From Hydrangea macrophylla (taxonomy: Eukaryota > Streptophyta > Magnoliopsida > Cornales > Hydrangeaceae), in NCBI GenBank assembly GCA_033977485.1, contig CM066988.1:51149649-51213648 (forward strand): a stretch of 64,000 bases of DNA. Reading direction: 5' to 3'. The notes below the pieces were generated by a model. It saw only the letters and a list, made by a program, of their open reading frames with translations. It was not told the DNA's origin and did no database searches. Made by a program: the position numbers and the translations under genes. Below, piece by piece: positions 43,537-55,406 of this stretch. Numbering within the stretch: position 1 is the stretch's first letter; every line of letters starts with the position of its first letter.

Positions 43537-46500
43537 TCATTCATCATTATGCTTCCACTGGATCTTGACTAACGGGATCTCCTTGTTCCTGAGCACCTTG
43601 ATTCTACGATCTAGAATATGCACTGGTCCTTCGTTGAACGTAATGCTGTCATTGACTTTAATACCCTCAAAGTTAATCTCATGCGTTGGGTTATGAGCAC
43701 ACTTCCTCAGCATACTGATGTGAAATATGTTGTGCACTCCTGACATCTTCGACGGTAATGCAAGGTGATAAGCAACTTTCCTAACACGTTCTAGAATCTT
43801 GAATGGTCTGATAAATCGCAGTGATAGTTTGCCTCTCTTCTGACCAAAACGAACAATCCCTCGAACAGGTACAACTTTGAGTAGTACGTGATCCCCAACT
43901 GCAAACTCTAAGTCTTTACGTTGCTTGTCCGCATAACTCTTGTGTTGGGTCTGAGCTGTCTTCATTTTTTCACTTACGATTTGAACCTTCTCGCTAGTTT
44001 CTCGTACCATCTCTGGCCCAAGAAGTTGAGTAATTCTGACTTTAGCCCAACACAATCGTGATCGGCAAGGTCTTCCATACAAGCTTTAAATAGCGCCATC
44101 CCTATACTCGTATGGTAGCTGTTGATGTAGGTGAACTTGATCAATGGCAAGTGCGTCTCTCAAGAACTCTCAAAATCAATACCGCAAGCGCGTAGCATGT
44201 CTTCCATCACTTGATTAACTCGTTCAGTCTGCCCATCTGTCTATGGATGAAAGGCTAAACTCAGGTTTAATGTTGTTCCCATCGCTGTTTAAAGACTCTT
44301 CCAAAATTCTACAGTAAAATGCGAATCTCAATCTTACACGATGGACCCAGGTACACTGTGTAACCGTACAACGTGTTATAGATACATTCTACTCAATTGT
44401 TCTATTGGATACGTCATACTGTAGGTGATAAAATGTGTCGTCTTTGTAAGTCGATCCACAATTACCCAAGTAGCGTCGTGGTTCTGTTGTGACTTTGGCA
44501 ATCCTACCACAAAATCCATGGTTATGTTTTCCCATTTCCATTGGGGAATCGGTAACGGTTGCAGTAGTCCAGGTGGCTTTTGATGTTCTACCTTTACTTG
44601 TTGACAAGTAAGACACTGAGATACATACTCAGCTGCTTCTTGCTTCATTCTTTCCCACCAGAAATTCCTCTTTAAATCTTTATACATCTTTGTACATCCA
44701 GGATGAACAGTCATCCGTGACTTATGTGCTTCATCCAATATTTCTTTTTGGAGATTTTCTTCGTCAGGTATACAGAGTCTACCTTTACATCGTATGAATA
44801 TCCAGACCTCTGGTTCCTTAGCTGACATCTTGGCGAACCATAACTTCAAATCATCTGTTGTCTGTTGAGCTTCTATGATACGGCTGATCAAAGTTGGTTG
44901 TAACATAAGGCATCCAAAATGTAGTCCTTCCATTGGTTCCATGGGCTGAAGATCAAACTCTCCTAAAACTTCCAATGCTTTCCACTCTCGCATCAGTAAT
45001 GCAGCGATTAATAGTCAAGGTTTATGACTTAAAGCGTCTGCTACGACGTTCGCTTTACCTAGATGGTATTGCAATGAAAAATCATAGTCCTTAAGTAACT
45101 CCATCCATCTCTGTTGTCGCATGTTTAACTCCTTCTGAGAGAATAAGTACTTCAAACTTTTATGATCGGAAAACAGATCAAACTTTTCTCCATAAAGATA
45201 GTGTCTCCAAATCTTTAATGCAAATACTATTGCTGCTAGTTCTAGATCATGCGTAGGATAGTTCTTCTCATGTACCTTCAATTGTCTTGATTCGTATGTA
45301 ATGACATTCCCGTCTTGCATAAGTACACACCCAAGTCCTTGGTGCGATGCATCACTGTAGATCACATACCTTTTTTCACTTTTAGGTATCGTAAGTGCCA
45401 GTGTAGAAGTCAATCTTTCCTTTAACTTCTGAAAAGCATGCTCATGCTTGTCTATCCATTCGTACTTTGTCTCTTTCCTTGTTAAATTTATCAAAGGTCT
45501 TACTACCTTGGAAAATCCTTCAGTAAATCTTCAATAATATCCTGCTAGACCAAGAAAACTCCTAACTTCCATCGTACTAGTCGGTTTGTTCCAACTTAAG
45601 ACTACATCGATCTTGGATGAGTCCATAGAGATACCATCTTAAGATATAACATGTCCCAAGAATATGACCTCTTGTAGCCAAAAGTCGCATTTGCTGAACT
45701 TTGCCTACAACTTGCTATCTCAAAGCATTTGCAAAGCGATCTATAAGTGTGCCTTGTGATCTTTCTCTATCTTTGAGTAGATCAAAATGTCGTTGATGAA
45801 TACTATAATGAATTGATCCAGGTATGGTCTGAATACTCTATTCATTAAGTCCATGAATATCACTGGCTCATTTATCAATCCGAAAAGGCATAACCAAAAA
45901 CTCGTAATGCCCGTATTTCGTCCTGAATGCAGTCTTCGACACATCCTCTGGTCAAACTAACAACTGATGATAGCCTGATCATAGATCGATCTAGGAAAAG
46001 ATCTTTGATCCTTGTAACTGGTTGAATAGGTCATCTATCTGAGGAAGTGGATATCTATTCTTGATGGTAACCTTGTTCACCTCCATGTAATCCATACAGA
46101 GTCGAAGTGTCCCTTCCTTCTTTATTACGAATACAAATTGGTGCTCCCCAAGGTGATGTGCTAGGATGAACAAACCCCAAATCTTCGAGATCTTGAACTT
46201 GCTTCTTCAGTTCTAACATCTCAGTTGGTGCCATCCTATACGGAGTCTTAGATATCGGTAATGTTCTAGGTACTAGTCCACACAAAAGTCTATCTCTCGC
46301 TTCAATGGAAGTCCTTTAATATCTTGGAACACATCTTGAAAGTTTTGTACGGTAGAAATCTGTTCTATCATTAGTTCTGTACCCATACTCCCGATCGTAG
46401 TAAACCACTTCTCAAGAACATATCACTCGTCGGCTGACACTGAAATCTAATCATCGGATGTCCCGGTCTTAAAAATATAATTGTTCTGGTAAAGCAATCC

Positions 46501-46976
46501 AAATTGGCCTCATACTTGGTCAACCAATCCATCCCTAGGATAACGTCAAATTCTGACATTGACAGCACTACTAAATCTATTGGAAGATTCTTATGTCCCA
46601 AGGTCAATGGACAATTTGTACACACTTTACCCAGCTTAACAGTCACTCCCAATGGTAACACAACATTAAGTGCTAGCTCAAGTGCTTGGGGTTCTAAACC
46701 CAACTGACGCACAATCTTAACGGCAATAAATGAACGTACAGCTCCAGTATCGAATAAAACTTTAATTAGACTATGAAAAAGTACAAGCGTACCTTCCAAA
46801 TGTTGTTTCTCATCAGCATTAAAGCCTGCTTCTGCTGGGATGATAGCATTCATTCTAGTCTGATCTGGGGGTCCTTGAATTTCTTGATTTAGTGCCCTAT
46901 AGTATCCTCCTTGTGGTGCACGAAAATCCCTTCTCAAGTGACCAGGCTTGTTGCAGTTGTGACAGTTAGCACCCAT
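43537..46976 (-). pseudogene. Tekay-type pol remnant (knuckle, protease, RT, RNase H, integrase, chromodomain-like end)
   Basis: Broken open segments in minus-strand order: 46976-46371 with CHNCNKPGH (the final Cys is Phe) and protease DTGA; 46285-45741 with reverse transcriptase (LCMDYMEVN, then VFINDILIYSK, where the catalytic YxDD reads FIND); 45494-45015 RNase H ([22 protein letters not shown]); 44993-44376 integrase zinc region and first catalytic Asp (TMDFV); 44082-43537 the integrase C-terminus (GDHVLLKV, FIRPFKILERV) and a chromodomain-like end (ILDRRIKVLRNKEIPLVKIQW). The Asp to Asn change and several frameshifts and stops make it inactive. Confidence 0.88.
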
Positions 46977-47094
46977 CAGTGGTTAACCCTAGAAGGTGTG
47001 CAGAACTTGGCGATATGCCTTGGCTTTCCATAATTAAAACATCCTCCGTCATTAGTTGGCTGGGCTATAGCAGTGCTTGAGGTTGTGATCCTCA

Positions 47095-47980
47095 TTATTG
47101 AAATTGCTGGGGTCGAGGATAGCCTAACTGAGGCTTTCTAGTTCCATCCCAGGTGCACTTATTCCCTTGAAACTTTCCTTGGGGTCTCCAACTCTGGGTC
47201 TTTCTCGACGGTTGGTTCTTGTAAATCCTCTGTTGAAAGCCACTTGATGACTGAGGTCGATTTATCTGTGGTCCTTGTGTTGGATAAGCGTCTTTCTCCA
47301 ATCCTACAGCAAATCTAACAATCCCCTCAAATGACTGATTCAAATGACCAGCCATCATATGCCTAAGGTGGGTTTAATCCTTGGTGAAATCTCTTCACCT
47401 TCTTCTGTGGAGTATCTACCATATGTTGGGAAAATCGGGATAGACATTCGAACTGTGTTATGTATTCCCATACAGCCTATCCTCCTTGGACTAGATTGAG
47501 AAAGTTCCTCTCCTATAGATCCCTCTCATCTTCTGGGAAATGCTTTTTCAGAAATCGTCCTTTAAACGTTTCCCAAGGCATCTCCCTTGCAACATTCATC
47601 CTATAGTGGCTCGCTCAGCTTCCCACCAATTTGCGACAGCGTAAGTGAGTTGAAATGTAGTAAGGCGACGCTTCTCTTGTTCACTGCATTCTAATGCTTC
47701 GAAGATTAACTCCATTTCTCTTATCCACTATTCAGCTTGCCATGGTTCTGTTAACCCGTCGAACTTCTCGGGACGTAAACCACAAAAATTTGCTAGTAAC
47801 TTATCACCTGTCTGTCTCAATGGCGGTGGTGTAACAGGTCTCTGGTGAGTTAAGTGGTTATAAGTGTCTTCCACATGCTCCATTCTTTACATAAAGGCTT
47901 CAAAAACTCCTGATGGGTCCATTCCCTCTGGAATAGGTGCTCCAATACACGCTTGGTGATTTCTCAAGGGTCCCACCATA
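47095..47980 (-). pseudogene. Tekay-type Gag remnant
   Basis: The minus strand encodes, with interruptions, a retrotransposon Gag domain (KFDGLTEPW, then a WIREMELIFEALECSEQEKRR segment and a VANWW segment) followed by a basic C-terminal part (47358-47095, with RPQSSSGFQQR). Stops at a Trp-preceding position and elsewhere break it. Confidence 0.7.
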
Positions 47981-48363
47981 GTGTGCTAGGGAAGTGCACC
48001 TATAAAAGACCTCCCGATAAACTGAACGTCTTCTCATAGAAATGAAATAAGATAGAGCGAGAAGGAACAAGAACTAACAGTTCTACTAACCAGCATATCA
48101 CAACCCAACATGCCATCAACATATCTAAAATACTGCTCGTATATAAATCAAAAGATGTACCACATAGTACACATTAGTCAAACTGTGTACCACATGGGAC
48201 ATAAACAATTACAATGCTAAGGTCAGCTACTAATAATACTACCACTACCGATAATATCTCTGCAAAAGCTATGGTCAAATATCTATCTCTTAAGCTCCCA
48301 AAAATCACGTGGATAACATGTCCTAATATAAAACTAACAAAACTAAACCCTACAGATCCTGAC

Positions 48364-49317
48364 TCAAAAGTCGTCAGCATCTGATCCTACTGCTGGTGCC
48401 TCATCCTTTGGTGCAATGTCTATCTCCACAAGTGGATCAGCCTCTGTTGGCGCAGTAAGTCCTCCAACCACTACTCCTATATCCCAGTCCTCAACGATCA
48501 TCTCATCAACATCCATATCCTCAACACCAAATGCTGGCTTGGCAACATCGGCGATCAACTCTGTAAAATCTCCAACAATGGCTATAGCCTCTACTAATGC
48601 AGCATCTCCTATCGGAAGTCCAGCTGGCTGAGTAACCATCGCTACTGCCCACTCAACCGCCATATTGGCAATAGCTGCCATATGTACTATAGGCCCTGCT
48701 GGTAAATCGAACACAACGGGTATCTCTGGTACTATAATCTCCTCTGGCTCGACTGCAACATCATCCATACCCTCATCTCCTACTATGGCATCCCCTCTGG
48801 CCATAACATCCTCATCACCTAACTCTGGGTCCTCCTCCGGGTCCTCCTCAGGCTCCTCATCATCCTTGACAAGCTCGATGTTCTCGACGGAATCCTCCTC
48901 TGGGTCAGCATCTACTATCGGCTCAGCCTCTGGTGACTCTGGCTCCTCAGGCTGCTCAATGTGTACCTCAGGTACCGGTGATGGTGGTGCTACTACTGGT
49001 ACTGCCTCAATAGGTCCTCCAAGAATAGCTCGTAGCTCTATAACGTCCATCTCCAACTTACTCTGGATCAAACGTAAAATCTCCTAGAAAATATCCCTAC
49101 CAATCCTCGATGAATAGTAAGCATCCATAAGCATCTCTATAGGGTGAGTCTTCCCGATCACATAAAGAGCCTTCCACATGTCCTCCTCCAAATATCGACT
49201 AGCTGTCTGGTGTATGCGGTCCTGGTAGAACTCCGGGTCAGCTAGCTCTACGACATTCCCGTGAATCATGTGTCCTCCATAGGCATTAGTTACAAACTTA
49301 TGGAACTCTAGATCCAT
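48364..49317 (-). pseudogene. Acidic ORF between 5' LTR and gag, 318 codons, one stop
   Basis: The ATG at 49317 lies 127 bases after the primer-binding site. A first part of 77 residues (MDLEFHKFV, MWKALYVIGKTHPIEMLMDAYYSSRIGRD) is followed, in the same frame after a TAG at 49084-49086 (CAG in an undamaged copy, I infer), by 240 codons that are strongly acidic (EEDPEEDPEL) with Pro/Val-rich and Ala/Val-rich segments, ending DADDF. It is separate from the Gag domain, which starts near 47980. I do not recognise a family and see no catalytic motif, signal peptide or zinc knuckle. It could be an N-terminal extension of Gag lost by mutation, or an additional accessory protein. Confidence 0.55.
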
Positions 49318-49443
49318 AATGCTAACCTGTGAAACTATCTATCATCAGGAAGACGAACTTATCTTATACTCATATCTCATCTCAGGGAATCTTAAATACT
49401 AGGACTAGATGGTGTGGAACCGTTAGTGAACAAAGTATCATAA

Positions 49444-49461
49444 CCTAGAGCTTTGATACCA
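49444..49461 (-). promoter_or_regulatory. Primer-binding site (initiator-Met-like) of Tekay-type element
   Basis: Minus-strand TGGTATCAAAGCTCTAGG lies seven bases after the 5' LTR end. It differs by one base from the standard TGGTATCAGAGC. Confidence 0.8.
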
Positions 49462-49468
49462 AAAATCT

Positions 49469-52122
49469 TGTCACACCTCAGAGCAGCAAAAATAGAAAAA
49501 AAAATTTCCTTTTTGGGAATGACAAGTGAAAGTCACTAATTATCCACACCACACAGTACTAGTCCATAAGATAAACAGGAACATTAACAACTAAATATAA
49601 CAACGATTCTATCAATTACAATATCAGAGTGTGATCCTCAGGATCACAATAGGCTTGGACACAACATATGCCCAAGTACCCGTTAACTATAAGGTCAATA
49701 GAAATAAAACAAAATATAACTATCTTCATATCTTCAGCTGGCGTAAAGGTACTCGTCAGCATAACCGCTTTCTCCAGTGTAACCGGCATCAGTGGGGCTA
49801 ACCTCTGCAAAATCCCCATTAGGGTAGTAGCTATCATCATAAGCTCCCTCAGCTACAGAATAAGATATAGGATAGTCTCGACGGGGAATGTCTAGGCAAT
49901 AACAGCCGTCAGCTTACTAAGAGCTGAGTGAATAGAAACTCACAGGGTATCAATGATATAACCTATAACAAGTTATTGAAGTGTCTAAGATATAGTTCTA
50001 TTAAATAATATCTTCTCGGTATTCCGACGTCGTAACTCAACCCTTATCATCTTGTTATCCTGAGACCGAAAATCAACATACTCTACTTAGAAATAACAGA
50101 CTCAATCATTTCACATATGTAGATGTACCATCATTCTGCCCATTGCTCGTTAAGGATATAAACCATCCACCGCATTTTTGGACACCACGTCAGTCCATCC
50201 CCCACTCATTAAGGATATAAACCATCCACTACATGTCAGGGATACAACGCTTTGAACAACAACACATCAAATCTATTGCACGACTCATCGTATTATACCA
50301 ATGATCCCCATCCACCGCTCATTAATGATATAAAACCATCTTCCGCTCGTTAAGGATATAACATAGATCATTTGGCCATCTCTGAACTACATGGTCCTGC
50401 CCACTGCTCGTTAAGGACATAAACCATCCATTTGTCACACTCCGGAGCAGGAAAAATAGAAGAAAAATTAATTTTTTTTGGGTCCATAGGGAATGACTGG
50501 TGAATGTTACTAATGATCCACACCACACTGTACTAGTCTACAACAAGAATAGTAGTAAAAACAAACTGGATATAATAGCCATTGTTTCTATTACAAACAT
50601 CAAAGTTATTACAACAGTAGAGCTACAGTGAAAGTATATATAAGGTTTGGAAGCAACATATGCTCAAGTACCAAATATAACAAAACAGTCTAAATAGGAA
50701 TAAATAAACTAATAACTATCTCCAGATCTTCAGCTGGCGTAAGCATCAGCGTAGTAGTCCTCCCCGGCATAGACATCATTTGTGGGGCCACCCTCTGCAT
50801 ATTCCCCTCCCGGATAGTAACCGTCGTTGTAGGCTCCATCACCTATAGAATAAGGGCAGGATAGTCTGGACTGGGAAAGTCCAATCAATAGAGGTCGTCA
50901 GCTTACTGAGAGCTAAGGGAGTATAAACTAACAAGGTACTAGTTATCTGAAGTAAAAACAAGCTTATGAAGACACGAGTTAACACTCTACTATAATAATA
51001 TCTTGCTTCTGTGTTCGACATCATTAACAACCCTTGTCGTCCTGTTATCCGAAGACAGAAATTCAACATACTCTGACTGAATGAAACAGACTCAATCGTT
51101 TAACTCTAGGGATACACCCTTATTCCGCCCATTGCTTTTAAGAGTAATATATCCTGCTCACCTCATGTCATGGACTCCACGTTAGTCCGTCCCCAGCTTT
51201 TTAGAACATATATCCTGCTCACCGCATTTCAGGGACAACATTTCAAACAAGGCATATCATCTATTGCCACGACTCAGCATCATCTACCATACTTTCCAGC
51301 TCACTGCCTTTTAAGAACATTTAACAGTTTACCAACTTTTAAGAGCAAGAATCCTTTTATTTATCCTAGGACTACATGGTCCAGCTCATCGCCTTTTAAG
51401 AACATTTATCAGTTCACTGGCTTTTAAGAACATATCATGACCAAACGTCCGTCCACGTAACATTCCCAGAACTTATCAAACCTACCTAAGTTATGTTCTA
51501 ATATCGACACATGATAATTCCCAATGTGGCCTGACTACTCTGATTAAAAGAAACGGATATCAAACTCATACATGAATCAACATATTACCCACGTAGTCAT
51601 ATTCTTCCGTTTATCAAAATATCATTTATTCTTTGGTGTTACATTACCCCTGTCTAACCCAAAATTGCATAACGAAAGTCCGAATCGAGAATCGAACAAT
51701 CGAACCTTTAATATAATAAATAGGCAAAGGAATCCATGTTCTGCCAATACCAATCGATTGAGACAAAGGTCCAATCGATTGGGACAAAAGTCATAACAAT
51801 TAATTGAGAAAACTTACAATCGATTGGGTCCAAAACAATATCAATCGATTGCTAATTTTGGCAATCGATTAGGATGTTAATCGATTAGAATTCTATCCAA
51901 TCGATTGGGTCCCGACTGATGGCAATCGATTGGGAATTATACCAATCGATTGGCACTTCGTCTTCACCAGTAGATTAATAAAATAGCATACATAAATGTC
52001 GTAAGGACATATTAGCTACAACCAATCCTCATAAAAACTTGTAAAACTTCAATATAAAGGGACCAAGTGAGTTGTAACTCACTAAGGGTGTGTTTGGGAG
52101 TGTATACTTGAAAAACCTCAAG

Positions 52123-52179
<57 letters not shown>

Positions 52180-53870
52180 GCTCTCTCTCTCTGCCTCTCT
52201 CTATCTCCTCTATCTCTCCTTCTTTCTTCTTTCTTCTTTCTTCTTCTTCTTCTACTTTCCTTCTTCTCATCTTCTTTTGCCCCAGGTACCAAGGAAATGT
52301 GCGTGTGTATATATATAAATATAAATATGTATGGATGTGTATATATATAACAACTCTCTCTTTCTCTCTCTCTCTCTCAACCAAAAACCAACCAAACAGA
52401 CCCAAGGCCTGAAAGGGTTACATATATACAAAAATTGAGAGTGCCATGTGTCAAACCATGACGCAAAGAAGAAAACATGTCTCTGCTTATGCCAATCGAT
52501 TATCGATTGGTAACAGATATTTGAAGACAATCGATTGGAAAAAATGGCAATTGATTGGTATGTTTCCATGTAACGAATTCAAGTCAGTGGGATGGCAATC
52601 GATTGGAAATATGTCAATCAATTGGTATTCAAAAAGTGGCAATCGATTGGGAAATAAGGCAATCGATTGGTATCTAAAACTCACCAGGTCTTATTATATC
52701 TCAAAATACGGGATATTGTACCATCGCATGTGAAAGCATATCATGACCAGGCATCCACCTACGTACCATTTCCAGAACCTATCAAACCTACTTAAGCTCA
52801 GTACTAATACCGATACATGACTTCCCATGTGGCCTGACTACTCTGATTAAAGTAAACGAATATCGAACTCAGATATGAGCTGCATATTCATTAAATACAT
52901 TATTCTTACGTATACTTTTCTTTGTTGTCACATTATCCCTAATTAACTCGTAATCGCAAAATAGAAGTTCGAATCAAGAATTGAACATTCGAACCTCTTA
53001 TATACTAAACAAAAGAACTGAACCATGTTCTGCATGTCTCGATCGATTGAAACTATTTCGATTGATTGAGGAAAAATAATGTTCGAGCGATCGAAGTCGC
53101 TTTGATCCATTGAACCTTCGACCGATTGAACTCAGTTCAATCGCTCGAGAATCGTCTTCTCCAGCAGATTCGTAAACAGTAATATATAAATGTCTTAGGG
53201 ATGTGTTTAATACACTAATCATCACCAAAAGCTTGTAAACATAATATTAAATGAGACCAAGTGAGTAAAGAATCACCGGATGTCGTAAGGGCACGTTTGG
53301 GTGTACGTTTGGCTATGGAGGCCAAGCTTTCTCTCTATTCTCTTTCTCCTCTTTCTCTCTTCTCTTCTCTTCTTCTTCTTTTCCTCTGCTTGTCTCTCTC
53401 TTCTGCGTGTGTATATATATATAATATGTGTGTATATATATATATGGATGTATGTATATATATATATATATATAAATAAACACAAACATGCACTCTCTCT
53501 CTAACTCTCTATTTTCCAAACACCACACACACACGAAACTAATGTATATATATAGGGGAAAGGGCGTACAAGTGGCAATGTTTTTGCAAAAATTGGAATT
53601 TTGATAATTACACGTAGTTCGATCGCTCGAAAGCAGATCGGTCAGGTTTGATCGAATGAAGAGGGTTCGATCACTCAAAGTGGGGACCACATCATAAATT
53701 TATGTCTGCAGGATTTCGATCGATTAAACAAGGTTCAATCGCTTAAACTTTGAAACGTTTGATCGCTCGAAAGAGGTTCGATCGATCAAAAGTGGAAATT
53801 TCAAGTATGTACAAGGGAAGTATAAAGAATCTCTCTACATAAATATTTATTGAAAATACAGGGTATTACA
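49469..53870 (-). repeat. 5' LTR of Tekay-type element, split by a solo LTR
   Basis: Parts 49469-50432 and 52721-53870 match the 3' LTR. The interruption is the solo LTR at 50433-52720. Without it the LTR would be about 2.1 kb, like its partner. Confidence 0.9.
50433..52720 (-). mobile_element. Related solo LTR nested in the 5' LTR (2288 bp)
   Basis: Starts TGTCACACTCCGGAGCAGG, ends GGATATTGTA, with CCATT/CCATC (50428-50432 and 52721-52725) as a nearly perfect target duplication. The interior follows the same plan as the surrounding LTR (repeat block, palindrome cluster, CT microsatellite at 52128-52175, second palindrome cluster) but is diverged, so it is a sister family. It has no internal coding. 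Confidence 0.9.
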
Positions 53871-54332
53871 TTTAACATAACTATTTGTTACATAAGAATT
53901 TGATTTGATTTGATTCAGTTTCTCTAATCATAGACTTTTGACCAAAGTTAAAAAGGAGTTGCCATTTGAACTCAAATAACACAGGACTTCTTACCAAATT
54001 TCTATTATTCCTCTATCCAATTTTCATGAATATAAACAATCAGAAAATGCTGATCTCGTTGAACCACCACCAGTATCTTTAGTTCGAAAAACATGCTCGT
54101 TCATTTATGTATAAAGAGGTAGTAATTGGGGACCATAGTCCTATCTTGGTGGCAAAAGTCCACCATCCCCATCCAAGTGGTGAGTGTTCAAACCCCCCCC
54201 CCCCCCCCCCCTGTATCAAAAAAAAAAAAAAAAAGATGAAGAAGAAGAAAGAGGTAGCAATTGAGCATGACAAAAGTGGGAAGGGGACAATTTAGAATTT
54301 AAAATGGTGTTGTATCTAGTTTTACTTATAAA
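53871..54332. repeat. Duplication block B, part 2
   Basis: Continues block B after the gypsy element, matching 34715-35177. A (C)n run of about 20 sits at 54191-54211 where block A has CACCCTCCCC. Confidence 0.85.
54112..54235 (+). mobile_element. tRNA-derived SINE-like sequence, copy in block B
   Basis: Counterpart of 34972-35078 with the same A-box- and B-box-like words and an A-rich tail; the (C)n expansion interrupts the end of the B-box region. Confidence 0.6.
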
Positions 54333-55357
54333 CTAGCTTTTCAACCCGTGCAATGCATGGACGAAATTTTTAAGGATGAATTGAAAATTGAATTGAGTGG
54401 TATTATATTTGATAAGGAGAGAAAATGTATAACATGCCTAATTAATGGTGAAATTAAGAATAAATAAAATGGATAGAACAAATTTGGGAAGCCTTAAAAT
54501 ACAATTGTCTTAGTTGCCCATTAGTTTGACATGTGGCATTTTGAGGCTTCCATATTATAATAATACTAGTTATAAATCCGTGCAAATGCACGGGAAAATT
54601 GCCTTTCTAATCTAATAAGAAATGAACGTAGTTTTATGAAAATAAAGAAAAAGTTATTATTGCAATATTAATTTAGTAAACACAGAGCCCCTTAGAATGC
54701 TTATAGAGAAAACTCCTTTCAAATTTGGAGAGATTTGAAGAGATTGCAGATGAAGAGGTGCTACTAAGATGCACATTATTTTATGAGATGTGTGGGAAGT
54801 TGAAAACATGGAGAAAGAGAAAGAAATAAACTATAAAAAGGAGTACATGACACATATATGTTTGATCATTTTATAATAGTTATTACATTGCACAGAGAAG
54901 TTTTTAGAAGATAATGTGGCAATATAGTCCAATCATATCACAATTGCAAGCAAGTAAACTTACTTTTCATAATTTCCAAAACATCTAGGTGTGTCTACTG
55001 AATATTAAAAACAAAAAATAAAAAATAATGGTTGCTTGCCTGCTTAGATGGTATTCTAAAGCACAATCATGTACGAACTACATTATAATGTGCACAAAAA
55101 ATGCTATCTCAAACAGCCAAACAAACATCCTTTTCAAAAAATCACTTCTAATGAAAAATCTTTACACAATTATAATCACAATTCTCAGTATTAGTGTGAC
55201 CAAATGCGAATCTTTAAGTCTAAAATGTGAAGAGGTAAGACCATTAAAACAAATTCAATCAAGCATGCAAATAGAACACCTGTTAGATCAATAAAGAGAC
55301 CGATCTAGTGAAGTTTAGTCGATCGATCTATCTATAATTTTTGTCCATAAAGAGCCC

Positions 55358-55406
<49 letters not shown>

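Larger units (their letters stand above)
41244..53870 (-). mobile_element. Decayed Tekay/Del-type Ty3/gypsy chromovirus with extra 5' ORF
   Basis: LTR pair 41244-43427 and 49469-53870 (the latter enlarged by a nested solo LTR). The target duplication TTTCA/TTTAA (41239-41243 and 53871-53875) differs by one base; block A still has TTTCA, confirming the change. On the minus strand: initiator-Met-like primer site, an acidic ORF, gag, protease, RT, RNase H, integrase and a chromodomain-like tail. Many frameshifts and stops show age. The LTR start TGTAATACCC and the C-terminal region after integrase support a chromovirus. Confidence 0.92.

Noticed and set aside
48665..49087. Plus-strand Ser/Gly-rich frame of 140 residues
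   Set aside because: Antisense shadow of the acidic ORF; Asp/Glu codons read as Ser/Ile/Pro on the other strand.
52029..52405. Arg/Glu repeat proteins
   Set aside because: Translation of a (GA)n microsatellite in the solo LTR.
54191..54211. C-run as a functional element
   Set aside because: Simple-sequence expansion at the end of a SINE B-box region; block A has an ordinary short C-rich segment there.
55028..55294. Possible 88-residue gene
   Set aside because: Within a non-autonomous Helitron, AT-rich, no recognisable motif or promoter.
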